Made by a program: the position numbers and the translations under genes
The notes under the pieces: model-generated
Seen by the model: the letters and a program-made list of their open reading frames with translations, nothing else
Told to the model about the DNA's origin: nothing
Databases searched by the model: none
NCBI RefSeq assembly: GCF_019925205.1
Contig: NC_083563.1
Coordinates: 4,774,001 to 4,838,000 of the forward strand
Direction of reading: 5' to 3'
Length of the DNA stretch: 64,000 bases
DNA from: Metopolophium dirhodum
Taxonomy: Eukaryota; Arthropoda; Insecta; Hemiptera; Aphididae
In this document: one piece after another, positions 1 through 11,404 of the stretch
How positions within the stretch are numbered: the first letter of the stretch is position 1
Layout of the letters: each line of letters starts with the position of its first letter

Positions 1-60
1 CGCGCCGTCTGGCGCGTAATCCTCGGTAAACGGACGGCACGTGTCGTAGGGCTGGATGAG
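1..60. other. Exon-like GC-rich scrap at window edge
   Basis: A GC-rich 60-bp stretch abuts AT-rich DNA. On the + strand it stays open in one frame and ends at a good donor (GATGAG then GTAGGTAA) in phase 0, which is the phase needed to join the dachsous exon at 2871. On the - strand it can also be read as the start of an exon after an acceptor (CATCCAG), giving PYDTCRPFTEDYAPDGA, which looks more protein-like. The sequence does not decide between the two, and both run off the window. Confidence 0.3.
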
Positions 61-2870
61 GTAGGTAATCAAGATTCGTTTCGCTACTGCACTATCTAAT
101 AAGCGCTCTCGAACGACGTTATAACGTGATAAGGTTTGGTTATAGGTCGACACGACGACATTCGCATCTGGAATTGCACCGCACTAATGCACACTATAAA
201 TAAAAATAATAATACACTACCTACTTATACACAAACGAACGCGTAAACCCGAAATTAAAAAAAAAAAAAAACCGTAAAAACGATCGCACAGATCAAGAGC
301 CTAGAGATAGGTTTGGTTAGATCCATAAATGTTATGGTGACAACTTTTCGAACTCGCCCCTGTCCGCGAACTTTTTAGTGAGAACGTGGGACTAAATGTG
401 AACACATATTACACATTACCTATAAGTTGAATATATTCAACACAATACAACACGGCATAGTGAAATCCCGAATCAAACGGTTTAGGTATAGTCGTACCTA
501 TCGAAATGGTAACAGTATTATTTTCCGTTGGTTATCATCGGTCGCCATCCGCGTCTTCTCCTGCAGGCTGAAACAGCCATCCAATTATATTCTCGGAAAG
601 TTTTCGATATCGAACCATTATTATTGCATCGCCGTCTGCGATATGTCATATACGTAAATTGGATGATAATAATGTCCAACAAGTGACCAACAAATTTGTT
701 GGATTTATATTTTCATATTATGTGTCTGGTTGTGCTGTTAACTTTGTGAGCGTCGACCCCGTTTCTCGAGAATTACGTGCCTCTGTGCCAATCGGTTTTC
801 AAAGCAAGTATGCACATTGCATACCACTCAATTATATTAATCACCGGGTTCCTTGTAGGAATATAAACAATTCTTCTATACCAAGTTAATTTAGAATTGT
901 ATTTAGGTATATATATTATTGTAAAATGTGTAGGTTTCGAAAATCTTAGTAAAATATTCACACGATATACTTGTTACTAACAATGATTATTAATTGGTAA
1001 ATTAATAAAGATAAATATAAATACCATAAAAATAATGTAATTATTAGTGTGTGAAAGAGGTCGTTAAAAGTGTTTTGAACCGTTGAAAGTTTAGTAAGTT
1101 TTAAATGGGTCCTCTATGTGGGCTATGATAGCTATAGTTGGTGATGCCTTTAACGTATATTATGCTGTTTGAAACCTTAGTACTTATCATATTATTTGTA
1201 GATCTTAGGTTAGATTTAGCTCTTTCGTTAGGTTATAAATTCTGATATAAATTTACCTACTTATCTATTTTTTATGTATTACGAAGATCTTAAACTAGGA
1301 ATTTCTTCGATTATGGCCTCTACACATTTTTACTATACATCACAATAAATCGGTCTTCATACTACTCGGAGTGATCATTTGTAATTTAAATTATTGGTTT
1401 TAAAAAATAATAAAAGTCGTAGGTAAAATAGATTTTTATTCAATAAACCGGTTATGCAACCATTATACAACCGGCTATATTGTTACAAATTAAAATTTAT
1501 TCTATTTTATTGACTTTCGACAATTCTATAGACTTTATTCTATTATAATACCTTTGTTGTTGAACTACAGGTTGTGTGATGTTACCTACTTATTATACTT
1601 TATTATGTTTATGCGCGTGTGTGTATATACCTATATACCTATCAATATTATATATTACATATTATAATGGATCTACGGGAATGTAAGATTAGGATCTAGG
1701 TAAAGGACTTTGAATGTAGGTATACTAAATAATTATTAAACAATGATAAACACCACAGAAAACATGTCATTATATTATTTTGTTTTTACTTTTTGGAACG
1801 TGGTCTGGTAATTATTTTTTATTCGGATAATATTAGCTGATACCTCTAATAATATTATTAGAGTGCGATAAAAAGGATATTACTATTACATAATAATATA
1901 CTGTTAATGGTATTGAAATCTACCAAAACCGATGCGTGTGCTGTACTACACTAAATCGTATAGAAACGAATTACATAGGCATATATTATTATACACAACA
2001 GGTAATACACGTATAGAACATCGTTTAATAACAATATATATAATATATTACATACCTAATATTCCTAATGTATTCGAATTATAAACGTAGTAAAAATAAC
2101 TTATGCTCGGGAATCGCGTTACACGCTATAGCATTACGCGTTTGGCCGCACTCATTATCATATTATATAGTTGAATGTGAAACGAAGTGAGTGGCGAGAT
2201 AATTAATTGGAGTCCGTCGCGGCAGCGTGATGTTTTTTAGCCCGTGTAAATGCATACATATTATGTATATTTATACGCGCAGACTGCACTTATAATAATA
2301 CGTCCAGGAAAATATAGTCGGGCCATTATTTTACTAATGGACTTGGACATTAAAAATCAGCAAAAAAACATATATAATATAGGTAGGTAACTAACCAACT
2401 AAACCAATGTTATTATATCTGTGTAGTTACAGTTGTGCAATGACGTAAATACGATAGTCGAACGCACAGTATTCAAATATTGAAAGCAATTATTTATATA
2501 TATATATATATATATTATATACATAATATATAAGTATAACGAGTCTCGTAGTATAATAAGATGTACCTACTCAGGTGCATATTATAATTAATCTGTAATA
2601 TTCTGTATCATTCTATTAGAATACAATAATATAATGCAATATACCCCTCCAAATTTAACGACCATATAGGTACAGCCGATTAGTACTCCGATGTTTCACT
2701 CGTATACATGCAGTATACATTATTTTAAATACACGGACACATTTTTTTATACTCAACGGGCCGCTGCTAAACATTATTTATTATGATTATAATTATATCA
2801 TTCTGTAGAATTTTTTTGATGTGAACCAAAACGGTTGATATTAACTCGATCAATTGTTTTTTGTGCGCAG
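61..2870. other. Gene-free stretch, probably dachsous intron
   Basis: AT-rich non-coding DNA with no convincing exon. It contains an A-run near 260-275 and a (TA)n microsatellite at about 2495-2514. Short open frames here (for example 427-657) have no splice or codon support. If the scrap at 1-60 is the preceding dachsous exon, this is one intron ending in the acceptor TTTTTTGTGCGCAG at 2870. Confidence 0.5.
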
Positions 2871-3977
2871 GACATAAGCGGTAAACCACTTCAGACGGCG
2901 CTGTTGGCCACCTCGTCGTCAGGCGTGGTGAGCAAAGACTGTCCTATGCACAGCAACAGTGAACGGAGCTTGAACAGTCCGGTAATGAGCGGTCACAGCC
3001 TGTCGGGCAGTGGTATGTCCGGCGGTGGAGGTGGAGGCGGTGGCGTGGTCGGGAGCAACAGTGGCGGTGGCGGCAGTGGCGTGGGCAGTGGCGGGCGGTC
3101 GCAGTCGCAGCTACAGCAACAGCAACAGCACGGCCGACCACCCAGCCTGGGGAGCACGGTGGACGTGGTGTCCGGGACGGGCGGCAGCGGCGGACGACCG
3201 TCCAACATAATGGTGGACGACCACGCACACCTCCGCCGGCACCAGCAGCAGCATCACCGGCAGAACGACGATGATGACGACGACGACACCGGTACGTCAA
3301 CGTCGTCGGACGAGAGTGGCAACGACTCGTTCACGTGCTCGGAAATTGAGTACGATAACAACAGCGTGTCGGGCGAGAAGCTCAGCGACGTAATATTCAA
3401 CAAGATCGGCAGCAGCGGTGGCAAGAGCGCGTCCGGGTCGTCGGACAGGGATTCTCAGCGCCGCCGCCGGTTGCCGCTCCCGTCGCAGCTCCCACCTTCG
3501 TCGTCCTCGTCGTCCGACGCCGCAGTCATGGTAGCCCAACACCAGCAACAGCAACAGCACCAGCAACAGGAACAAATGCAGGCGGCCGCGGGTTATGACA
3601 CGTTCGACTCTTCGTTCAGGGGCTCTCTGAGCACGCTGGTGGCGTCCGACGACGACGGTCCTATGTACCGTAACGTCCGGACGCCCAACAACAACCCGTC
3701 CGAGTCGTCCAGCATACCAGTGGGCCTTGGCTGGGATTACCTGCTCAACTGGGCCCCGTCCAACAACGGCATGAGGCCAATCATGCAGCCGCCGTCGCCG
3801 TCGTCGCCTTACACCGACCACGATCACCGCTTGCACCACCACCATCACCACGTTGGCAGTGGTGTTGGTGGTGGCATCGGCAATGGTCAGTCAGCCGTTG
3901 ACTCTGTGGCGACGAGAACGGGCGAAGGTACATCATCGTCCAGACAGTCGCCTAAGTCCCCGGAAGAGTACGTCTGA
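2871..3977 (+). CDS. ds: Dachsous-like cadherin, terminal coding exon (cytoplasmic tail)
   Basis: Encodes 368 C-terminal residues of a Dachsous/protocadherin-16 type giant cadherin, the ligand of Fat in planar polarity and Hippo signalling at the plasma membrane. The exon opens in phase 0 after a strong acceptor (TTTTTTGTGCGCAG) and ends with TGA at 3975. The diagnostic block is near 3600-3755: GSLSTLVASDDD followed by LGWDYLLNW, which matches the order of the conserved cytoplasmic block of dachsous proteins as I remember it (SLTAIV... then WDYLLSW in the human protein). The rest is low complexity: Gly-rich (about 3020-3110), several Gln runs, an Asp run near 3270, Ser-rich stretches and a His run near 3830. 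The family continuation after the WDYLL block (FQPLASVFTEIA) is replaced by a Pro/Ser/His-rich tail. The protein ends EEYV, a PDZ-ligand-like end. No cadherin repeats or membrane segment lie in the window; they must be upstream. Confidence 0.75.
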   Translation, partial: DISGKPLQTALLATSSSGVVSKDCPMHSNSERSLNSPVMSGHSLSGSGMSGGGGGGGGVVGSNSGGGGSGVGSGGRSQSQLQQQQQHGRPPSLGSTVDVVSGTGGSGGRPSNIMVDDHAHLRRHQQQHHRQNDDDDDDDTGTSTSSDESGNDSFTCSEIEYDNNSVSGEKLSDVIFNKIGSSGGKSASGSSDRDSQRRRRLPLPSQLPPSSSSSSDAAVMVAQHQQQQQHQQQEQMQAAAGYDTFDSSFRGSLSTLVASDDDGPMYRNVRTPNNNPSESSSIPVGLGWDYLLNWAPSNNGMRPIMQPPSPSSPYTDHDHRLHHHHHHVGSGVGGGIGNGQSAVDSVATRTGEGTSSSRQSPKSPEEYV

Positions 3978-4470
3978 CGACAATGACGACAACGACCGCC
4001 GTGACCATGTTGAACAGTAATAAAAAAATATGTCGCGCCCGGTCGACGCAAACGGTGCTAGTCCAATACATTATTCCCGTCCCCCGAGCAGTCACCATTA
4101 TTATTAATTATTATTATTTTTATGTATTTTAATTCCTGTCTCTTTCGAATCACTTTTTTTATATTTTTATACTCTTAAGTAATTTTACTACCTTGTAAAT
4201 GTGTAATTAATATTATTATAATAATATAAAAAAGTATTACATAATCGTGTTTTGTACAAAATATTTTAATTATATGTACAATTTTCATAAATATAAGATA
4301 CCTATTATAAATAGATATAAACATATAATATTATAGTCGTAGACATATATGTATAAGCTATATACAAAGATACGTTTCGCGATTGTACATAATATTTGTG
4401 CCATATAGTTTTGTAAGTATAATATGTATATATATAAAAATATGTGTACCAATGAATAAAAAATTGACTG
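3978..4470 (+). other. ds: Probable 3' UTR of the dachsous gene
   Basis: AT-rich non-coding DNA directly after the stop codon. A canonical AATAAA at 4455-4460 is the most likely polyadenylation signal; several weaker AT-rich variants precede it. Confidence 0.45.
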
Positions 4471-4644
4471 ATTTTCTTATTTTTCCATTTTCGTGTTTGT
4501 ATCATTTTTTTCCATCACGAAAACGTTCGTGGACATGTCTTCCATTCATGTCACATACAACCACTGCGCACAAGGCGTTATTGTTAATCGTTTTCGCTTA
4601 AGCTCAGCGAAGATCACACACAAATATCGATAATAATGTACATG

Positions 4645-5041
4645 CAGTGGCGTCAGTTGGGAGAGGGATGGCAGGGTGAGAATAAATTCCCAACCCCCCT
4701 TGTCATTAGCGGGCTGCTGTCGGGCCAGGTATGGGCTAGTTTTGGGCCTTCATATAGTACCTAACAGGTAATATATTTAGGTATCCCTCTGCATGACTAC
4801 ATATTATGTATTCATTATTTTAGTCATTGTTATCTCTCAAAAAATGTGTTATTTATGCCTATGATACTATAACTAGTAAGTAAGTATACAATTGTGTAAG
4901 AAGGCTATATTTTGTATTGAGATAAAAATGCAACTGTAGTGTAATGTAATGTAATTGTTAGCGAGCGTTTTTGTTTCAGTTTTATTATGGGCCGGTCGAA
5001 AATGTTGTCCCCCAATCCCAAAAACTGAAATGACGCCACTG
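4645..5041. mobile_element. hAT-like miniature element, 397 bp
   Basis: Ends are perfect inverted repeats of 11 bp, CAGTGGCGTCA at the left and TGACGCCACTG at the right. The flanking octamers, TGTACATG and AATACATG, match at 6 of 8 positions, as expected of an aged 8-bp target duplication. It has no transposase frame, so it would be non-autonomous. The open frames read across it (4873-5185, both strands) are not genes. Confidence 0.6.
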
Positions 5042-7500
5042 AATACATGTCTTAATGTCTCGGAAATTCGGAAACCTGGCGGACAGGCCCGTATTTGGAC
5101 ACTATATGCCCCAAGGCAACATATTTTCGCCACCCACGTGCCAAAAAAAGTAATTTCTTATAATGTAGGTAGGTATAACACTTAAACTATTTTGTTATAG
5201 ACAATGTTGGTCCACAGAAAATTGATTTGATCCAATGAGTGGCACAACGTAGACATGATTTCTGAAAGGGGGGATCAAAAATAAAACGACATAGCTAAAT
5301 GGGAGGGGAAAATTGGAAAATCCCCCACCTTCTCAAAACTTTTTACTTATAGGTAGTAAAATATTTAACAATAAGGAACAATGAATATAATATGAATTGA
5401 TTCAAAATTCACATCAAACACAATATGAAAGATTATTCACTCCAAAGTCAATGGGAGGGGATCTGACCCCCTCGTCTACTACTACAAAATTCAAAAACAT
5501 GTAAAATATGTATGAAAATGGCAATCAACCGGTGTCACTAGCACTATTAAGTTTGGAAGAAAATTGAAATTTTTTTTTATTAATGACTACATCTTTATTT
5601 ATTTGAGTGGTCAGCCCAGTTTAAGCGGTTGTAATTCGCCCCTTATCCTTCAAAATCTATGTAACTTAAACGGCGCTGGGAAACTGATGGATTAATATAT
5701 AATGGTAATAGGTATAATATTTACTACCTAGTGGTAGATGGTAGTTATGACAAAATAATAAATATTATAATATACTTTGCCATGGCGGTGGTGGTACCAT
5801 AATACTATATACCTGTGGTACCTATCAGTGAGTCACACATTAAAATAGGGAACACTTTAAAATTGATGTGCAATGGCATGAATGTTGAATTTTTACGTAG
5901 GTAAAAAATATACGATTTCATTAAAAATATGAAATAAATATACTGAAAAATGCATGGCTACATTAAAAATCACTGAAAATGCACTCTTTACTCTTTAGTA
6001 TAGCCTGCTGATTAAACATCTTGAAATTAGTTTCATATATTAATACCTTTATAAATTATAAGGTCATTTAAAAATACATTTTTATCATTAACGTGGTCCG
6101 GGGGGGAGATGACCCATAGTTCGCTACTGGAATAAATAAATAAATAAAATGGTTATAATTAATTCACAAAATAAATAACCATAATTTATGTTTGTATAAA
6201 GACTGGACTGAAGAGTATTGTATTATATTTTGTTTCTTTTTTTTTTTATTATTTACCAAATATTGGTGATTGGGACACCATCATAAATAATGCATAACAT
6301 GTAAAGTGTATAACGAACCTAAAAAACTAATATTTATGACAAATATAAAACACACAATGGTCTGAGGTTAATGAATGTTTATTTTAAATAGCTAATATAT
6401 CACTTTCTACGCTACATATGATATTTTAGTATACATTAGAACATAATAGATATAAATAATGTGAGAATAATATTAAAAATAATAGCAGTTAGATATATCA
6501 CTTCAAATGCATAAGTTAATAATCTAATATAAATAGATAATGTATTAAGACACAGAATTGACCAAGGGCCCGTATTACAATCGTTAAACTAAAGATAAGC
6601 CGCCGAATTTGGCTGGTAAAATCAGTGGGTTAAGCGTAACCGAGGTTTAAACTATGATTGTAAAACAGGCCCTAAATGAACAAGTATGTTAAATATATTT
6701 TTTTACACACCAATATAAAATATATTATATTAGTGGTATGATAATTTAACTTCAACTTAAAAAAAGTTTTTATTTTAAAACTAACATAAATATGAGTAAT
6801 GAGTAGGTTCATAATTATAAAATTTGAGAATTGTATTACAAAATTACTATCAGTTATAATAGACTAGCAAAGAATGTCAACAATTGGGACAATCTTAAAA
6901 AATAAAAGTATTACTGTAAGTCTGTAACAGTAGTATGGAATGAGAATTGTTCAACTATGATTAATGACAAATTATTATTACAATGTATAATGGCTAATAT
7001 TTATAGCGTAAAAAAAAATAAAAAAATATAAAAGTTATAAAAAGAAGGAATTATCCAATAATATGAGTTATAACTTATAAATTATTTTAATAATACTAAC
7101 AGGTTAACTGCAAGCGTAAATACCATCAACTAATTTATCAACAGTTTTCAGAAGCTAATATAAATTATAAACGCATACATCACATCATTAAAACATGATT
7201 ATACTAATATGATGGATAAATAAGATGGTTTTGATGATTTAATAACTACAATTTGACTCGTAAATAGAGTGCTCAATTAACTTTGGTAGTTAATTTCATG
7301 TATTTGCTTGCTAAATCCAAATTAGGAACCTATGAAAAAAAAAAAATACAATAAACAAATAATACCATGCTTACAATAATTGTTGAATAATATATATTTA
7401 TATGTAATAACTTATTTATTCTGTTATAAGTAACTAATATTAATTTATATAATAACTATTGGTTAGTTTATTTAAAAAATATACCAACTTGTGAAGTTCC
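5042..7500. other. Gene-free intergenic stretch
   Basis: AT-rich DNA between the convergent dachsous and zyxin genes. Apart from the miniature element at 6565-6673, I see nothing coding or structured. Confidence 0.5.
6565..6673. mobile_element. Palindromic miniature element, about 109 bp
   Basis: The left end AGGGCCCGTATTACAATCG and the right end, which reads AGGGCCTGTTTTACAATCA on the opposite strand, form imperfect inverted repeats reaching about 30 bp inward, so most of the element can fold into one hairpin. It has no coding capacity. The target duplication is unclear. Confidence 0.6.
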
Positions 7501-7513
7501 GACATATTCTTTA

Positions 7514-7708
7514 TTCCAAATAAGAGCGTACAACATTGGTGCCACAAATGAGCCGCAAAACAATGTCTCGACCCCCAACAATGTCTAATCATTTTGTGTT
7601 GGCTATTGTCAACGCCATCGTGCATACCACAGAAAATGTTTAGAGTGGGGTATACATGTGTGAATTTGACTGGCTTTTGTACGCCGCCCAGTGCGCTCTT
7701 ATTTGGAA
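7514..7708. mobile_element. TA-flanked miniature element in the zyxin 3' region, 195 bp
   Basis: Terminal inverted repeats TTCCAAATAAGAGCG and CGCTCTTATTTGGAA are perfect over 15 bp and each is flanked by TA (7512-7513 and 7709-7710), the target pattern of Tc1/mariner-type elements. It starts 16 bp beyond the zyxin stop codon, so it should be transcribed in the zyxin 3' UTR. Its outer end with the TA creates AATAAA on the - strand at 7510-7515. The 61-residue frame across it is not a gene. Confidence 0.7.
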
Positions 7709-7724
7709 TAGAGTATAGCGTTAT

Positions 7725-8057
7725 TTAAAGCTCGGTAATCATGGTTGAAGTTAAAGCTTGAACTCTTTTAGCATTACAACTTTTGCACAACACATGATCA
7801 TCTAATGGATAGCATCCTCTACCTTCAGCTTCTGATCCTAATAAAGTATCACAATCCTAGAAAAATAAGTTGACAAATTTATGGAAAATAAAATAAACTG
7901 GAATCAAAAATAATTTAAGGTATTTTTTTAACTGACTTCACATCTGTAACATTGCACATGGAAGCTTCGGTCCAATGCAACAAATCTTACTGTTTCATCT
8001 TGACCAACCTCTGGCATAATAGGGAATTGGCATACACTGCATTTTGGAGCAAATTTC
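7725..8057 (-). CDS. Zyx: Zyxin exons 6-7: LIM domain 3 and C-terminus
   Basis: Exon 6 (8057-7937) encodes KFAPKCSVCQFPIMPEVGQD through FHVQCYRCE; exon 7 (7856-7725) continues DCDTLLGSEAEGRGC, LCKSC and the terminal STMITEL. The split falls in the middle of LIM3 at a phase-0 Glu/Asp junction. All eight zinc ligands are present. The intervening intron is only 80 bp. The donor is GTCAGT, weaker than the others. Confidence 0.92.
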
Positions 8058-11000
8058 CTATAGACAAAAATCGTGGTTATAGTAACATCACAAATATTTT
8101 TAATGTTTATAATATGTATGTACTTTAATGTAACGGTAATAAATATTTAACATCTTCACAATTAGGGACTATTTAACTATTTTATTTTCATACAGAAATT
8201 GATGACAATATGAAAAATATTCAAACTATCAAATGGTTTAATCTAGTAGTAACATTTTATAATAAACATTACATATTAATTAACTATATTTTATACAACC
8301 AGTTTATACAAGAATATTTATGTTTTTTGATCTTAATAATATTAATAGTAAATGATATTGATTTTTCAAATCATAATCAATAATTACTATATAATAAGAC
8401 ACTTTTACTTATTTACTACTACTTTTCTTTTATTGCTCAAACAATATCAACAACCCAATTATAAGCATACTTATTGAATATTCAGTTATATTTATAATTT
8501 TGATTATTTATTATGTATGCGTGCATAGCATACAAGATGCCTTACTTGTGAAAGTCATCAATACAATAAATTTGATTGGCTGCATCGATGGTGAAGGGTA
8601 TACCATCCAATAATGTAGAGCATACAATACATCGGAAACAGTGAGGATGATATGGGCGTCCTGTGGCTCTCAGGATTCTATCCAAAATTGGTATTTGACA
8701 AACTGAACATTTTTCTAGTGTATCCTGAATATAATACAAAGTGAATGTGAAAATATTTATTTTAATTGCTATAAAATACAGTTATTATATTTGAATAGCA
8801 TCATACATTCTACTTAGATATAATAATAATAATACATTAATACCAATAAAAAAAAATACTATTTTTTATAAAACTAAAGAATGGAAAATTTAAAACATTA
8901 AGGGAAAAAATTATCATGATAAAAATGCAGAAAATCTTGTTAATTACATTATAAATATTAATTTGTTTCAATACATACATTTGATGATAATTAACAGTTT
9001 ATTTAGGTATAAAAACATAGGTGCCTTGTGTGCAATAACTAATTGTTAAAATAACACTGAATGCCTGAATTGACTCATAAAAATAGTTTGAAATCATTAT
9101 CTAACAAAATTTGTTTGTTAAAAAATATCCCCATAATTTTTTTATATACAAGTGTATTTATGTATAATTTATACTAGGGGACAGTAAAAAAAAAATGCTA
9201 GAACAGTTATCTATCATACTTAACAAGTTAAAATGATTCTTACAACAATTTGTTGAAAATAATTAATTTTTAATTTTCTATTTAAAGGTTTTGTTATCAC
9301 TCAATGTTAAATTAATATAAAATATTACAAGCTTACATGATATAGTATTTTATTAAAAACTGTAATAACTAATATAATGTTACTGTACATGTTATAATAT
9401 AGACCTATAAAGATCTTTATAGGTCTATGGTTATAATCCGCGGCTTGAAACTGGTTATCATGACCAATTTTGGGTCTGGTAACCGCATTCTGGTTTGTAA
9501 GTTTAAATTTTGAGAAGCGATTAATAATTACCGGTAACCACCAAGGACAATTAAGGGGTAACGTGTAGCGATAATCTTTTTTTTTTTTTAAAAACCGGTC
9601 AATTCAACAAAACTGGAAATATCAAAATAATTAACGTTATATTTGATTTTTATATTTTATATTTTTTTTTACAGGATATTGTATTTCAATTTTCTGATTA
9701 ATAATTTTATTTACAAGATTATACATGTAAGGTAATACTAAGTACGATTAAAGATGGTATACTGTTTGTAGCCGTGATAATAAGCAATAATCACCAATCG
9801 TAGTACAATTCATTGGTTCAAAGATATATTATAGAACATATTAGATGATTATTATTCATTTTATTTTATTGTAATTGTCGCTGTTGGTAACACTTTTCCG
9901 TGAACTATTTTTCAATTGATGGTTATGGCCTATGGGTAATTTACTAATTTAATTTAAATTTATATTTATCCATAGCTTCAAATGATAAAATATAGCCATA
10001 TAGATATTTATTTTTTAATTTAGCTTGTCCTAAACCATTTTATAAAGTGGATACTTGTTTTGTTTTGTGTTTTAAAAGTAAAACACAAATTAAAAAAAAC
10101 ATAAATGGAAAAAACCGTTTCCAAAGTAGTTACTTGTAATCTTGAAGAATTAAAACCGCTTCCAAACCATTAACCACATTTTTAGAGATAATTTTGGTAA
10201 CCGGTAATCAAAAACCCCTAAAACCGGTAACCAAATTTTTCATAAGCGATTCCATGCCCTGTTATAGTCAAATACTTACCAAATAACCTTCTTCGCAGTA
10301 TGGCTTGTTATCAATGTGATAAAATGGTTTTCCTTCCAATTGATCTCCACAATGGGTACAGGTAAAACATTTTATATGATAAATATTACCCATTGCTGTG
10401 CACCCAAGACCTTCCTCCATTACTTTTTCATTGCATTTAGTACAATTCCCTAAATATATATGATAAATGATTATTTTTATTAATAAATGAAATTATTAAC
10501 TCTTAAAATATATAAATAATATAAATAATATTATAGATTATAAAAAAATACTTACAATCTAAAGAACTTGCATTACTGTCCAAACTTTTTTTACCGTCAT
10601 TGACGGACATTGAATTTACAAGGAGATCAGTTAAAGAATCAACTTCGGTTTCATGTTCACGAGTAGTAATGGACTGTGAAAGACTGCTCATTGAATATGT
10701 AGATGATAACTCACTAGGTGGACGAACAGCATTAATAGGCTCATAGATTGATTCATACATTTTCGATGCCTAAGAGAAGTAATAATAAAAATACAAATAA
10801 TTAATGAAGTGATATCTATCTTATTGTCTATTCACCTGAGAAGAAGAATTATCAAAATCTTTTGCATCATCTTCGTAACTAACCGCCTTTTGAAGTTCAG
10901 AATAACTAGAACTTACTGGAGATGGAGGGCAGTGGTTGTTATCTTTACCTATTTTAAATATATATAATTAATAATCAAAATAAAATTTAAAAAATGTATC

Positions 11001-11273
11001 AATAAGTAATAACAAACCTAATGGTTTTAGATTGTCGTATAATGGATATTGAGTATTTTTATAAGTCGGTTTGCCTGTTTCAGCAATGTTAGAATATATG
11101 TTGTTGGATTTCTCATGGTAGTTCACATTGCTATAAATGCCTTGGGAAGGTTTTGGCATTTTTTTTGTTACTGTATTGTAGTAAGTGGGTTCATTTTGTG
11201 AAGTCAACTCTTCACTCTTGTACTTTACTCCAGAAACATTGGCATATAATGGACTTGACGGTTTTTTGTACAT
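7725..11273 (-). CDS. Zyx: Zyxin/LPP/TRIP6-family LIM protein, complete gene
   Basis: Coding exons in transcript order: 11273-11018, 10948-10836, 10769-10556, 10449-10280, 8724-8546, 8057-7937, 7856-7725. All introns are GT-AG and all phases agree, giving 394 residues. The family acts at focal adhesions and cell junctions, binding actin regulators, and in flies feeds into Hippo signalling. The N-terminal ~195 residues are disordered and Tyr/Ser/Pro-rich, with YEPI and SPVSSSYSEL typical of the family and a VDSLTDLL leucine motif like the family's export or LD-type motif. Three C-terminal LIM domains follow and the protein ends in STMITEL. I see no FPPPP (Ena/VASP-binding) repeats. The ATG at 11273 is chosen because an acceptor lies just upstream (11277) and the Tyr-rich frame follows. 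An upstream in-frame exon ending at the donor near 11410 (DPSRRLKLSNFKQETV) could lengthen the N-terminus. Confidence 0.88.
8546..8724 (-). CDS. Zyx: Zyxin exon 5: LIM domain 2
   Basis: Reads DTLEKCSVCQIPILDRILRA, then YHPHCFRCIVC and YCIDDFH: a complete C2-HC-C2-CD zinc ligand set and very close to LPP/zyxin LIM2. The acceptor is ATTCAG at 8725 and the donor is GTAAGG at 8545. The last two bases (AA) plus the G of exon 6 make Lys. Confidence 0.95.
9399..9428. repeat. Perfect 30-bp palindrome in zyxin intron
   Basis: A perfect inverted repeat with no spacer: ATAGACCTATAAAGA followed directly by its own reverse complement. It lies beside the left end of the hAT-like element at 9439. Confidence 0.8.
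9439..10261. mobile_element. hAT-like non-autonomous element in zyxin intron 4
   Basis: The right end reads inward as CAGGGCATGGAATCGCTTAT and the left end as the diverged CGCGGCTTGAAACTGG. Flanking octamers TTATAATC (9431-9438) and TTATAGTC (10262-10269) match at 7 of 8 positions. The interior has repeated ACCGGTAACCA-type words and no open frame. Its right duplication ends 10 bp inside the intron, right beside the LIM1 exon donor. Confidence 0.6.
10280..10449 (-). CDS. Zyx: Zyxin exon 4: LIM domain 1
   Basis: Begins with the second and third bases of a Trp codon and encodes NCTKC, then YHIKCFTCTHC and a closing KPYCEEGYL. Seven zinc ligands are in place, but the eighth position, C-x2-C or C-x2-D in relatives I know (CEGC, CEYD), reads C-E-E-G here. 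The exon ends TTG before GTAAGT and joins in phase 0 to DTLEKC. Confidence 0.9.
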
Positions 11274-11404
11274 ATTTCTGAGAACTAGATTTATAACTGT
11301 ATAAACGATACTAAAAACAGTATTAGTCACCTGTGTGGAATTCGATGACAATGGAATGAATGATAAATTAACAATTAAATTGGTTTGTTGTAGATCGTTA
11401 TTCT

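Noticed and set aside
427..961. Short frames on both strands near the window start
   Set aside because: No splice context, no motif and AT-driven composition; treated as intron or intergenic DNA.
2944..3851. Three - strand open frames (118, 71 and 184 codons) opposite the dachsous exon
   Set aside because: They are shadows of GC-rich, repetitive coding sequence, rich in Arg/Val/His runs with no domain or splice support.
7440..7625. 61-codon - strand frame near zyxin
   Set aside because: It lies across a miniature element and its flank, beyond the zyxin stop codon.
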